The notes: generated by a model not told the origin, from the sequence alone. Counted from the stretch's first letter, positions 1 through 6,402 are shown. The stretch is 7,249 bases of DNA from an uncultured Clostridia bacterium (GCA_947631485.1 CANRLJ010000043.1:1-7249), one strand, 5' to 3'. Numbers and translations: made by a program.

Positions 1-339
1 TGGTTTTGAAAATGGCTTTCTGACCAAAACATCAACAGATGCGACGTAGTTGTTTTTGTATGTAGCATAAACTTTCGAAATTCCTGAGGATTTTGCTGTC
101 ACCTTGTGATTTTCAATTTCAATTATGTCTTCTTTGTCTGCGTGCAAAGAAATCTGCCCCTTGTCAACTCCGCTGACAGAAAGATAGTCATCAAGATTTA
201 ATGGCTCCACATCATTTACAGAAATTGAAAGGATGCTTTCCGTAAACTTGACTTCGACTTTTTTGAAATTGCACCCCACCAGGACGCTTGTCAAAACGAT
301 TGTCAAAATTGACATCAACACAAGGTTAATTTTTTTCAT
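1..339 (-). CDS. Putative lipoprotein with bacterial Ig-like region (partial, C-terminus off the left edge)
   Basis: An open frame of 113 codons starts at ATG 339-337 and runs without a stop to the window edge. The N-terminus has two lysines (MKK), a hydrophobic stretch of about 18 residues and a lipobox LVGC, with Cys23 as the predicted lipidated residue, so this should be an exported, membrane-anchored lipoprotein. After the cysteine comes a beta-rich stretch (residues about 31-105) with the pattern of bacterial Ig-like (Big_2-type) domains: a short SISVND strand, an isoleucine/valine-rich middle, then VTAKSSGISKVYATY near residues 80-94. This resembles the 'V.A...G...I.A' core of those domains. 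The start is supported by AGGAG at 346-350, six bases upstream, and by a promoter further upstream. Such proteins often act at the cell surface, but no substrate can be inferred. The frame and signal peptide are clear; the Ig-like assignment is moderately sure. Confidence 0.8.
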   Translation of the reverse strand, partial: MKKINLVLMSILTIVLTSVLVGCNFKKVEVKFTESILSISVNDVEPLNLDDYLSVSGVDKGQISLHADKEDIIEIENHKVTAKSSGISKVYATYKNNYVASVDVLVRKPFSKP

Positions 340-389
340 TTCAAACTCCTAAAGGAAAATGATTCATTATGCCAGCATTTTACAAGTTT

Positions 390-419
390 ATTTTACCACT
401 TTGTTTTGCAATTTATCAA
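390..419 (-). promoter_or_regulatory. Sigma-A type promoter for the lipoprotein gene
   Basis: On the minus strand, TTGATA (419-414, five of six consensus bases) is followed after 18 bases by TAAAAT (395-390). A TG one base upstream of the -10 box gives an extended -10 element. The predicted transcript start is near 383, leaving a leader of about 44 bases that contains the AGGAG site before the ATG at 339. The position fits, because it lies between a terminator (470-502) and the gene. Confidence 0.6.
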
Positions 420-469
420 ATAAAAAACGAAGAAAAATAATATATTTAATAATAAAATAAAAAAGCACG

Positions 470-502
470 AAAAAATAGGGCGAAAATTGCGTTTCCTCCC
501 TA
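470..502 (-). terminator. Rho-independent terminator downstream of the ferritin-like gene
   Basis: Read on the minus strand, TAGGG (502-498) pairs with CCCTA (480-476). An inner helix continues after one A/G mismatch (G-C, a G-U wobble and three A-U pairs) and closes a CGCAA loop. The second arm is followed directly by a run of T (475-470). It lies about 90 bases after the stop codon at 594 and before the lipoprotein promoter. It would therefore end transcription coming from the pseudouridine synthase/ferritin-like gene pair. There is no T-run in the opposite direction. Confidence 0.55.
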
Positions 503-593
503 ATTATCGAATTTTTAAAAAATTTTTGTAAAACAGCAAAAAATAAAGAAATTTTATTAAAAAATCAATATTTTTTGCATTTTTTGTCACATT

Positions 594-1064
594 TTATTCA
601 ATTATTCCATTTTTGAAATAATTTTCTTTCAATTTGTTTTGCTCCAATCTTTTGTTTTGCAAAACTTGTTTCAACTTGTTTTTAATCTGCACATTTTCAA
701 TCTTTGCCAACAAACTCTTAACTTCAACCACCGAAAATTCCAAAAGTTCTATGTCAAAAAGGAACATCTTGTCAAACCCCTTCATATAATCAACGCTTGC
801 CCCAGACAAGAATTTCTTGCCGCACGAATAAAACTTATTGTCTCCGCCAATTTTGATGATTATTTCGCTTAAAATCTTGCAATTTTCTAGTTCCAAAGCA
901 CAAAGTTCGTCAAAACAGCCCACAAGAGGTTGGTTGAAGACATCCGCTTGATTGCGTTGATAGAAAAATTGCATAAAAGATGAAAAACACCCCTTTGACC
1001 CCGCGTAGAGATTTTGGATCAACCCCTCATAGTAGGAGTTGACCTTGTAATATTCAATTTTCAT
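594..1064 (-). CDS. Ferritin/rubrerythrin-like fold protein with degenerate metal site
   Basis: This 156-residue soluble protein has the helical layout of small clostridial ferritin-like (rubrerythrin/bacterioferritin-type) proteins. Segments that align by eye are SSFMQFFYQ (28-36), the helix around ELCALELENCKILSEIIIK (53-71) followed by GGD (73-75), SVDYMKGFDKMFLFDIE (90-106), and a last helix near 128-148. Family members normally carry a glutamate in the first helix, an ExxH in the second, a glutamate in the third and an E..H pair in the fourth. Here the second-helix motif reads ExxN (E58, N61), the first-helix glutamate appears as a GCFSS stretch, and the last helix has K/R/Q residues with no histidine. 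The whole protein contains no histidine at all. The fold call is from remembered family sequences, not a search. A redox or iron-storage role is therefore doubtful; a structural or regulatory role is possible. It starts 22 bases after the pseudouridine synthase stop, behind a weak AAGAAG site, and is probably co-transcribed with it. Confidence 0.6.
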   Translation of the reverse strand: MKIEYYKVNSYYEGLIQNLYAGSKGCFSSFMQFFYQRNQADVFNQPLVGCFDELCALELENCKILSEIIIKIGGDNKFYSCGKKFLSGASVDYMKGFDKMFLFDIELLEFSVVEVKSLLAKIENVQIKNKLKQVLQNKRLEQNKLKENYFKNGIIE

Positions 1065-1086
1065 AGTCTTCTTATATGCTATCGAC

Positions 1087-1914
1087 TTAGTTTATGTCAA
1101 AATCCTTCGCCCAACTTGGCTTATGTTCAAATTCTTTAAAATCCAGCGTTTTCACACCTAAAAAGCCAAATTTAAGCCTAAAACATGCCAATTTTTGCTT
1201 ATTTTCTTGAAATTTTTTGTTTGTTTCGTTTTTTCCATACTTTCCATCACCAATAATTGGATGCCCCAAGTGTGCAAGGTGTGCCCTTATTTGGTGCGTC
1301 CTTCCACTTATCAGTTCCACAAGCAAAAGGCTGCTTTCGTTTGTGCTCTTTATGGTTCTTATTCTTGTTTGAATCAAAACCGCCCCATCAGTTGGGCCGT
1401 CATAAATCTTGACAAGGGCATTTTTGCTGTCTTTAAGAAGATATGCAGAAAAAACCTTATCAACATCAATTTTTCCAACAACTTCCGTGACATAGCACTT
1501 TGTTACAGTGTGTTTTTTGAAGGCTTTTTTAAGTTTTTCGGCAACTTCCTGTGTTTTTGCATACACCATCAGCCCCTCAGTGTTCCTATCCAACCTATGA
1601 ACGGCAATGGATTTTTTCAAAACGCCCTCAATTCCCTTTTCACCGCAACTTTCGATGCCTGCGTATTTATAAATTACATACGCTTCGTCCGTTTCATAGA
1701 CAATTTCATATTTTTTCTCCAACATTGATGCCGTATAGAAAAAAGTGACAACAGAGCCTGCGTGGACGGTTATGTTGTCCTTTGTCGCCTTTCCATCAAT
1801 CTTAACATCCTTATTTCGCAGCATTTTGTTTGCATCCGAATATGAAAACCCATAATCTTGAAGAAATATTGCGATTTTTTTGTCTTTTTCGACTATAACA
1901 TCTTTTCTAAGCAT
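1087..1914 (-). CDS. RluA-family RNA pseudouridine synthase with S4 domain
   Basis: This enzyme converts specific uridines in ribosomal RNA (or tRNA) to pseudouridine in the cytoplasm. The 275 residues show an N-terminal S4-type RNA-binding region (about 14-59, including MLRNKDVKIDGK) and the RluA catalytic domain from about 68. The signature HRLDRNTEGLMVYAKT (106-121) contains the catalytic aspartate D109. The second family motif RTHQIRAHLAHLGHPIIGD spans 205-223. Length and domain order are typical of the RluA/RluD group. The target base cannot be told from sequence, so no specific symbol is given. The ATG at 1914 has an in-frame stop two codons upstream and no Shine-Dalgarno sequence. A strong promoter ends only a few bases before it, so the mRNA may be leaderless. 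The ferritin-like gene follows closely; yabP is divergent. Confidence 0.93.
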   Translation of the reverse strand: MLRKDVIVEKDKKIAIFLQDYGFSYSDANKMLRNKDVKIDGKATKDNITVHAGSVVTFFYTASMLEKKYEIVYETDEAYVIYKYAGIESCGEKGIEGVLKKSIAVHRLDRNTEGLMVYAKTQEVAEKLKKAFKKHTVTKCYVTEVVGKIDVDKVFSAYLLKDSKNALVKIYDGPTDGAVLIQTRIRTIKSTNESSLLLVELISGRTHQIRAHLAHLGHPIIGDGKYGKNETNKKFQENKQKLACFRLKFGFLGVKTLDFKEFEHKPSWAKDFDIN

Positions 1915-1919
1915 ATTTT

Positions 1920-1948
1920 ATTATATAAAATTTGTCTTTTCTTAGCAA
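1920..1948 (-). promoter_or_regulatory. Sigma-A promoter of the pseudouridine synthase gene, positioned for a leaderless mRNA
   Basis: On the minus strand, TTGCTA (1948-1943, four of six consensus bases) is followed after 17 bases by a perfect TATAAT (1925-1920). Normal spacing puts the transcript start at about 1913-1914, on the A of the start codon. The promoter occupies most of the 50-base divergent gap, and its upstream edge is only a few bases from the yabP ribosome binding site. Confidence 0.65.
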
Positions 1949-1953
1949 GTAAA

Positions 1954-1960
1954 AAGGAGA
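1954..1960 (+). promoter_or_regulatory. Ribosome binding site of yabP
   Basis: AAGGAGA lies four bases before the ATG at 1965. It is a near-perfect match to the 16S rRNA 3' end and fixes the yabP start. No convincing plus-strand promoter is visible in the short gap. Confidence 0.8.
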
Positions 1961-1964
1961 AATT

Positions 1965-2213
1965 ATGGAACAATTATGTCTTGAAGACAGAAAGACCTTA
2001 ATCGTTAAGGGGGCATCCAGAGTTGTGTCCTCAACCAGCACACAGGCGGTTGTGGAGGTGTCGGACAGCAACTTAGTGATAAGCGGAACAAACATTGAGG
2101 TCACAAAGTTGGACTTGGAAAACAAAGAAGTTGTGTTTGGCGGAAAGATAAACTCTTTGAAATACACCCAAAAGACAGAAAAACAAGGGCTTCTTAAGAG
2201 GCTGTTTAAATAA
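1965..2213 (+). CDS. yabP: Sporulation protein YabP
   Basis: This 82-residue protein belongs to the YabP/YqfC family, which is made in the mother cell during sporulation and linked to spore cortex/coat assembly. Family features are visible along the whole length: LEDRKTLIVKGASRVVS (6-22), a repeated beta pattern LVISGTNIEVTKLDLE (37-52), GGKINSLKY (59-67) and a C-terminal basic tail ending in KRLFK (78-82). Length is normal for the family, with no signal peptide or membrane segment. Its stop codon overlaps the yabQ start as TAATG, suggesting coupled translation. In Bacillus the gene sits between yabO (a small S4 protein) and yabQ-divIC. Here the upstream neighbour is instead a divergent S4-containing pseudouridine synthase. 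A sporulation sigma factor (sigma-E) would be expected to drive it, but I could not identify a clear box. Confidence 0.9.
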   Translation: MEQLCLEDRKTLIVKGASRVVSSTSTQAVVEVSDSNLVISGTNIEVTKLDLENKEVVFGGKINSLKYTQKTEKQGLLKRLFK

Positions 2214-2563
2214 TGCTGTATGAAGTGCTGTCGCAACCCATCGTGTTGTTGTGCATGATTTCTGCCGGCATGGTGGGCGGCATCTTGTTTGACATAAAAA
2301 ACATTTTGGATTGGTATTTCAAAAAAAACAAAGTTTTAAGCCATATTTTTGCATTTTTTGCGACTTTTGGCGCTCTTTTTTTGTGTTTTTATGTCAATTT
2401 GATTTGCAATTATGGAGAATTTAGATTTTTCTCGATTGCAACTTTTGTCTTGTCTTTGGCTCTGGAACGCTTCATTATGACAAATTTTCTTGCAATTCCA
2501 ATCTCAAAATGCTACAATAAAATGAAGGTTTGGCATGGAAGAAAAGGAAAAGAAAAGATTTAG
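2213..2563 (+). CDS. yabQ: Spore cortex biosynthesis protein YabQ
   Basis: This 116-residue integral membrane protein is required for cortex formation in Bacillus, where it localises to the forespore outer membrane. Three hydrophobic segments are visible: about 5-25, 42-64 and 71-88. After the first comes the family pattern GGILFDIKNILDWYFKK (22-38). The motif NYGEFRFFSI (66-75) before the third segment matches the conserved N.GE.R stretch of YabQ proteins. The protein is at the short end for the family and ends in a basic tail (residues 103-116). The start shares bases with the yabP stop (TAATG), with AGAGG as a plausible binding site inside the end of yabP. Its last 29 bases overlap the next gene in another frame. 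The order yabP-yabQ-DivIC-like supports the call. Confidence 0.88.
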   Translation: MLYEVLSQPIVLLCMISAGMVGGILFDIKNILDWYFKKNKVLSHIFAFFATFGALFLCFYVNLICNYGEFRFFSIATFVLSLALERFIMTNFLAIPISKCYNKMKVWHGRKGKEKI

Positions 2564-2774
2564 TGCGTTTCAAATTGCAACAGTTTGCTTGATTGTGCTG
2601 CTGCTTATTGGCATTGTTGTTCAAGTGATTGTGATGCTCAGTTTGAAAAATGACACTGAAAATTTAAAAAAACAGGAAAGTGAAATTCCAGAAGTTCCTC
2701 CAAAGGACCCTCCGGAGGATGAAGTTCTTGTCAAATATATAGAAAACATAGAAAAATCATCAATCAGAAGATAA
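2535..2774 (+). CDS. Small single-pass membrane protein, DivIC/FtsB-like by position and topology
   Basis: This 79-residue protein has a charged N-terminus (MEEKEKKRF), one membrane segment (about 11-35) and a short charged helix (36-50). A proline-rich acidic linker follows (51-63), then a KYIENIEK stretch (67-74). The layout and its place directly after yabQ match divIC, whose product helps DivIB/FtsL recruit the septal machinery at the division site. However, the coiled coil is only about two heptads, far shorter than in DivIC. The usual end of that family is also missing. It could be a reduced DivIC, a degenerate remnant, or an unrelated small membrane protein. The start is backed by GAAGG shortly upstream within yabQ (AAGG to ATG spacing of six bases). 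The S1-domain gene (yabR) that often follows divIC is absent; the next gene is convergent. Confidence 0.55.
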   Translation: MEEKEKKRFSAFQIATVCLIVLLLIGIVVQVIVMLSLKNDTENLKKQESEIPEVPPKDPPEDEVLVKYIENIEKSSIRR

Positions 2775-2788
2775 GTTTGATGATTTTT
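2752..2788. terminator. Bidirectional hairpin between convergent genes, carrying both stop codons in its loop
   Basis: A perfect 12-base inverted repeat has arms at 2752-2763 and 2777-2788 (AAAAATCATCAA and its complement) and a 13-base loop. The plus-strand TAA (2772-2774) and the minus-strand TGA (2766-2764) both lie in the loop. T-rich tracts follow the stem on the plus strand (TTTTTATTATTA) and, more briefly, on the minus strand. Only two pairs are G-C, so the stem is weak for an intrinsic terminator. The position is exactly where one is needed. Confidence 0.5.
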
Positions 2789-3414
2789 ATTATTATATTG
2801 TCATACAGCCAACGCGAAACATTTCCACTTTCAACAAATGCCAGCAGAGTTTCGTTCAGCAAAGCATTCGCAATCATGGAAATGACAAAAAATATCACCC
2901 CAAAGATGACCACACCCTCCGCCAGACCAACAATTCCACCCAAAATTCGATTTCCGAAACTCAATCCCAGCACTTTTATCAGTTTTGACAGCAAAAATTT
3001 GAGAATTTTCAAAACAATTGCCAGTGCCACAAAGATAATCACAAAACTTATGATCTTGCAGGCAAAGACATTTAATGAGGGCGCTAAAATCTGACCGGCC
3101 GTCTGTTCTCCCTCAAAATAGATGTTGCCCGCAAGCCCAAACAAAATTGAATAAAACAGCCCAAATTCCGAAATCGCCGCTTTGAGTTCTTCCATTGAAG
3201 AAAATGTGCCTGGGATTTTGCTGTCGATTATGTTTTTTATTGCGGTGTCAAGATTTAGCCAATTTTGTAACAGGTTTGCCAGCAGCGGGCATAAATTCCA
3301 CGCTAAAACAGCGATGAAAGCAGTGCCAACAAACGCGATGATTGTTGACACAAAGCCTTTTATAGTTCCTTTGACGGTGAAAAACAGCAAAATAGAAAAA
3401 AGCAACAAATCCAC
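2764..3414 (-). CDS. CvpA-family membrane protein
   Basis: This is a 216-residue integral membrane protein of the CvpA (colicin V production) family. Hydrophobic segments are seen at about 3-14, 21-45, 85-98, 117-140 and 158-183. The family's N-terminal KG..KGF pattern appears as KGTIKGF (15-21). The glycine-rich NRILGGIVGLAEG stretch (155-167) matches the conserved NR.LG...G...G segment before the last helix. Members influence envelope and stress phenotypes; the molecular function is not established. The listed start is GTG at 3414-3412, which lacks a well-spaced ribosome binding site. A CTG two codons upstream (3420-3418) lies seven bases after AAGG and would give the N-terminal length usual in the family. 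Either start sits inside a terminator-like hairpin that follows pflA. The 3' end overlaps the convergent DivIC-like gene by 11 bases. Confidence 0.8.
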   Translation of the reverse strand: MDLLLFSILLFFTVKGTIKGFVSTIIAFVGTAFIAVLAWNLCPLLANLLQNWLNLDTAIKNIIDSKIPGTFSSMEELKAAISEFGLFYSILFGLAGNIYFEGEQTAGQILAPSLNVFACKIISFVIIFVALAIVLKILKFLLSKLIKVLGLSFGNRILGGIVGLAEGVVIFGVIFFVISMIANALLNETLLAFVESGNVSRWLYDNIIIKIIKLIF

Positions 3415-3444
3415 AAACAGATGTTTGCCTTATGTTGCTTTTTT
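3396..3444 (-). terminator. Terminator-like hairpin after pflA, overlapping the cvpA start
   Basis: On the minus strand a perfect 12-base inverted repeat (arms 3444-3433 and 3407-3396, core GCAACA/TGTTGC) begins five bases after the pflA stop and ends in six T. A second helix CAAAC/GTTTG (3427-3423 with 3418-3414) fits within its 25-base loop. The form is that of an intrinsic terminator for the pflB-pflA transcript. Its T-tract and second arm are also the first codons of the CvpA-like gene, so it could instead act as an attenuator or translation-control element. Confidence 0.55.
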
Positions 3445-3448
3445 AAAA

Positions 3449-4153
3449 CTATTTCAGTTCGTTTTCAAGTTTCTTGCACTTTGCCTTGTCCATTGCACGC
3501 ACGCCCTCCAGCCGATATTTGATGCCCAACTGTTTATACTTTTTTTCTGCCATGTTGTGATATGGCAAAAGTTCCACCTTTTCAACATATTTCAGTTTGT
3601 TTACAAACTCCTTCAGTTTCAAGACGCTTGCCTTGTTGTCGTTGTAATTTGGCACAATAACCTGCCTTATCCACAATTTTTTGCGTTTTTTCTGACATTT
3701 TTCCAAAAATTTGTTGAATTTTTCCATTTTTTGAAGCACAAGGTCTTCATATTTCTTTTCGTCAACCTCTTTTACATCCAATATGACAAGGTCGGTGTTG
3801 TCCAAAAGTTCGTCACTTGCATCGCCAAAGCCAGAGGTGTCAAGGCAGGTGTGTATTCCTTCTTTTTTGCAGAGTTTAAACACCTCTGCCACAAACTTTT
3901 CTTGCATCAGAGGTTCTCCTCCCGACATGGTCACCCCACCATAATCTTTGAAATACACTCTGTATCTTTTAATCTTTTCCACAAGTTGGCTTGGCGTGTA
4001 TTGCTGCTTTATCTTTGTGGAATCCCACATCTCTGGGTTGTGACAATATGCACAGCGTAAAGGACAGCCCTGAAGAAAGACGACAAATCTTACTCCAGGC
4101 CCATCAACCAGCCCCATGCTTTCAAAACTGTCTATATTCCCTTTGATGCTCAT
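3449..4153 (-). CDS. pflA: Pyruvate formate-lyase activating enzyme (radical SAM)
   Basis: This cytoplasmic radical SAM enzyme uses a [4Fe-4S] cluster and S-adenosylmethionine to abstract a hydrogen from the active-site glycine of pyruvate formate-lyase. The 234 residues begin with the PflA lead-in DSFESMGLVDGPGVRFVVFL (8-27). The cluster motif CxxxCxxC follows, with cysteines at 30, 34 and 37 (CPLRCAYC). Further family elements are MSGGEPLMQ (76-84, SAM contact), LDTSGFG (104-110), LDVKEVDEKKY (125-135) and LLPYHNMAEKKYKQLG (195-210). Length is close to the usual 235-250. There is no extra ferredoxin-like cysteine cluster, which separates it from the activases of choline or glycerol type. 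Its ATG overlaps the pflB stop as TAATG, with GGAAAGAGA at the end of pflB as the binding site. The two proteins should therefore be made together. Confidence 0.96.
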   Translation of the reverse strand: MSIKGNIDSFESMGLVDGPGVRFVVFLQGCPLRCAYCHNPEMWDSTKIKQQYTPSQLVEKIKRYRVYFKDYGGVTMSGGEPLMQEKFVAEVFKLCKKEGIHTCLDTSGFGDASDELLDNTDLVILDVKEVDEKKYEDLVLQKMEKFNKFLEKCQKKRKKLWIRQVIVPNYNDNKASVLKLKEFVNKLKYVEKVELLPYHNMAEKKYKQLGIKYRLEGVRAMDKAKCKKLENELK

Positions 4154-6378
4154 TATCTCTTTCCGTGGAAAGTCCTTGCAATGACCTCTTCTTGATGCGC
4201 CCTTGACAATCTGTTAAAGTTTACAGCATATCCCGAAACTCTGATTGTCAGATTTGGATATTTCCAAGGATTGTTCATGGCATCAATCAGAAGTTCTCTG
4301 TTAAGCACATTTACATTTAGATGTTGTGCGTTTTGAATAAAATATCCGTCCAAGATTGACACAAGATTTTCCACTCTTTCCTTTTGATTGTGCCCCAATG
4401 CCTCTGGAACGATTGAAAATGTGTTTGAAATTCCGTCTTGGCAGCAATTTCGATAAGGAATCTTTGCAACCGAATTCAAAGAGGCCAAAGCCCCAGACAA
4501 GTCGCGCTCATGCATTGGATTTGCACCAGGAGCAAAAGGCTCGCCTGCCTTTCTGCCGTCAGGGGTTGCACCCGTCCTTTTGCCATACATGACATTTGAT
4601 GTGATTGTAAGCAGCGAAAGGGTGTGCTTTGCACCACGGTAGCATTTGTGCTTTTTCAAACAAGAATAGAAGAATTTGACCAAGTCAACGCCAAGTTGGT
4701 CAACCCTGTCGTCATCGTTTCCAAACTTTGGAAAATCTCCTTGCACCTCAAATCCAACAGCAAGCCCGTCTTCGTTTCGAATTGGCTTCACCTTGGCATA
4801 TTTTATTGCGCTCAAACTGTCTGTTGCAACAGAAAATCCTGCCACCCCAAACGCCATCAATCTTTCAACATCTGTATCATGAAGTGCCATCTCTTCTCTT
4901 TCATAGGCATATTTGTCGTGCATATAATGTATGACGTTCATTGCGTCAACATAGGTTTTTGCCACTTTTTCAAGCGTTTTTTTGTAGTTTTTCAACACTT
5001 TTTCAAATGTGAGGACTTTTTCGGTGTTTTTCTCAATCCCCTCAACCACAAGTTTTCCTGAAACCTCATCATAGCCGCCGTTTAGCGAATAGAGCAGCGC
5101 CTTTGCCAAATTGCATCTCGCACCAAAAAACTGCATCTGCTTGCCCACCTTCATGGCAGAAACGCAGCAAGCAATGGCATAGTCGTTGCCATAGATTTCT
5201 CGCATCACATTGTCGCCCTCATACTGAATTGCGTCCGTTTGGATGGAAATTTTGGCACAATATTTTTTGAAGTTGCTTGGCAGTTTTTCCGACCACAGAA
5301 TTGTAAGATTTGGCTCTGGCGATGGGTTTAGGTTTATCAAAGAGTGCAAAAATCTGAACGAATTTTTTGTCACCAAACTCTTCTTGTCATCTGCCATGCC
5401 GCCAACACTCTCCGTCACCCAAGTTGGGTCGCCTGCAAATATCTCGTCATATTCTGGTGTTCTCAGATGTCGCACAAGTCTGAGTTTTATTATGAATTGG
5501 TCAACAAGTTCCTGCGCCTGCTGTTCGTTCAAAAGTCCTTTTTTCATATCTCTTTCAATATAGATGTCCAAAAATGTGGAAGTTCTGCCCAAACTCATTG
5601 CCGCACCGTTGTTTTCTTTCACGGCTGCAAGATATGCAAAATACAGCCACTGAAAAGCCTCTTTGGCGTTTGTCGCCGGCTGAGAAATGTCAAAGCCATA
5701 GGAAAGAGCCATCTCTTTCACCTCGCCAAGAGCCTTTATTTGCTCGGAAACTTCTTCTCTATGACGGATGTTTTCTTCGCTTGAAACATCAATCAGTTCC
5801 CAATCCTTGCGTTTTTCTTCAATGAGTCTGTCAACACCATAAAGTGCCACACGGCGATAGTCACCGATGATTCTTCCACGGCCATAGGCGTCTGGAAGCC
5901 CCGTCAAAAGCCCTGCCGAACGTGCCTTTCTTATCTCGGTGGTATAGGCGTCAAACACGCCGTCATTGTGCGTTTTTCGATACATGAAAAAGTGCTTTTT
6001 TATTTCTGGGTCAAGCGCCTTGCCGTATGCTGCAAGAGCCTTTTCGGCCGTTCTTGTTCCGCCATACAAGTTTACAATCCTCTTAAGCGGTTTGTCTGTT
6101 TGCAGCCCCACAACAACCTCATTTTCTTTGTCGATGTATCCTGGTGCAAAGTTGTTTATTCCAGAAATGGCCTTGGTTTCAACATCCAAAAGCCCTGTTT
6201 TTCTTTCTTTTACAAGCAAATCTTCGCATTTTGACCAAACTTTTTTTGTCTTTGGAGAAATTCCTTCAAGAAAGTTTTCATTTCCTTTGTATTCTTTATA
6301 GTTGGAAATAATAAAGTCGGCAACATCAATCTGTTCTTGCCACTTTTTTCCTTTAAACCCCTTCCAAGCGTCTATCAT
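4153..6378 (-). CDS. pflB: Pyruvate formate-lyase (formate C-acetyltransferase)
   Basis: This glycyl-radical enzyme converts pyruvate and CoA to acetyl-CoA and formate, the main anaerobic route for pyruvate cleavage in many fermenters. With the start at 6378 the protein has 741 residues (E. coli PflB has 760). The catalytic cysteine pair is in [11 protein letters not shown] (C404, C405). The glycyl-radical site RVSGYAVNF is near the C-terminus (G716) and is followed by the normal tail. Tandem cysteines plus this loop separate true PFL from related diol dehydratase-like enzymes. The frame stays open nine codons further up to a TTG, but the start at 6378 is chosen for three reasons. AAAGGAG lies five bases before it, MIDAWKGF resembles known PFL N-termini, and the upstream codons lie in a leader hairpin. 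A near-perfect promoter precedes it. Activity depends on PflA, encoded directly downstream. Confidence 0.97.
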   Translation of the reverse strand: MIDAWKGFKGKKWQEQIDVADFIISNYKEYKGNENFLEGISPKTKKVWSKCEDLLVKERKTGLLDVETKAISGINNFAPGYIDKENEVVVGLQTDKPLKRIVNLYGGTRTAEKALAAYGKALDPEIKKHFFMYRKTHNDGVFDAYTTEIRKARSAGLLTGLPDAYGRGRIIGDYRRVALYGVDRLIEEKRKDWELIDVSSEENIRHREEVSEQIKALGEVKEMALSYGFDISQPATNAKEAFQWLYFAYLAAVKENNGAAMSLGRTSTFLDIYIERDMKKGLLNEQQAQELVDQFIIKLRLVRHLRTPEYDEIFAGDPTWVTESVGGMADDKKSLVTKNSFRFLHSLINLNPSPEPNLTILWSEKLPSNFKKYCAKISIQTDAIQYEGDNVMREIYGNDYAIACCVSAMKVGKQMQFFGARCNLAKALLYSLNGGYDEVSGKLVVEGIEKNTEKVLTFEKVLKNYKKTLEKVAKTYVDAMNVIHYMHDKYAYEREEMALHDTDVERLMAFGVAGFSVATDSLSAIKYAKVKPIRNEDGLAVGFEVQGDFPKFGNDDDRVDQLGVDLVKFFYSCLKKHKCYRGAKHTLSLLTITSNVMYGKRTGATPDGRKAGEPFAPGANPMHERDLSGALASLNSVAKIPYRNCCQDGISNTFSIVPEALGHNQKERVENLVSILDGYFIQNAQHLNVNVLNRELLIDAMNNPWKYPNLTIRVSGYAVNFNRLSRAHQEEVIARTFHGKR

Positions 6379-6383
6379 ATCTT

Positions 6384-6390
6384 CTCCTTT
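6384..6390 (-). promoter_or_regulatory. Ribosome binding site that decides the pflB start
   Basis: AAAGGAG on the minus strand is separated by five bases from the ATG at 6378-6376. It favours this start over the in-frame TTG at 6405, which has no such site and would add [13 protein letters not shown] residues not expected for the family. Confidence 0.85.
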
Positions 6391-6402
6391 GTCACAACAA
6401 GA

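Larger units (their letters stand above)
340..593. other. Intergenic region, 254 bases, very AT-rich
   Basis: No coding frame was recognised here. The region holds the lipoprotein promoter (390-419) and ribosome binding site (346-350) plus the minus-strand terminator (470-502). Between 503 and 593 there are only A- and T-runs. These include an all-A/T hairpin with arms 559-565 and 570-576 that is too weak to call a terminator. Confidence 0.6.

Noticed and set aside
503..593. A/T hairpins just after the ferritin-like gene as terminator or origin-like repeats
   Set aside because: The stems are purely A/T and follow from base composition; the G/C-containing hairpin at 470-502 is the better terminator.
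1195..1728. Plus-strand open frame of 177 codons opposite the pseudouridine synthase
   Set aside because: It is a shadow of a gene with clear catalytic motifs; the composition is typical of reverse-strand translation and nothing is recognised in it.
1895..1919. Possible sigma-E promoter for yabP (ATAACA ... CATATTTT)
   Set aside because: The -10-like element is fair, but the spacing from the -35-like element is about two bases short and the -35 match is poor. It also lies inside the opposite gene's start; not strong enough to list.
1907..2236. Minus-strand open frame covering yabP
   Set aside because: yabP has family motifs, a strong ribosome binding site and coupling to yabQ; the reverse frame has none of these.
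3182..4060. Long plus-strand open frame of 292 codons opposite cvpA and pflA
   Set aside because: It is antisense to two well-supported genes, rich in Phe/His/Cys from reversed lysine- and glutamate-rich codons, and has no recognisable motif or binding site.
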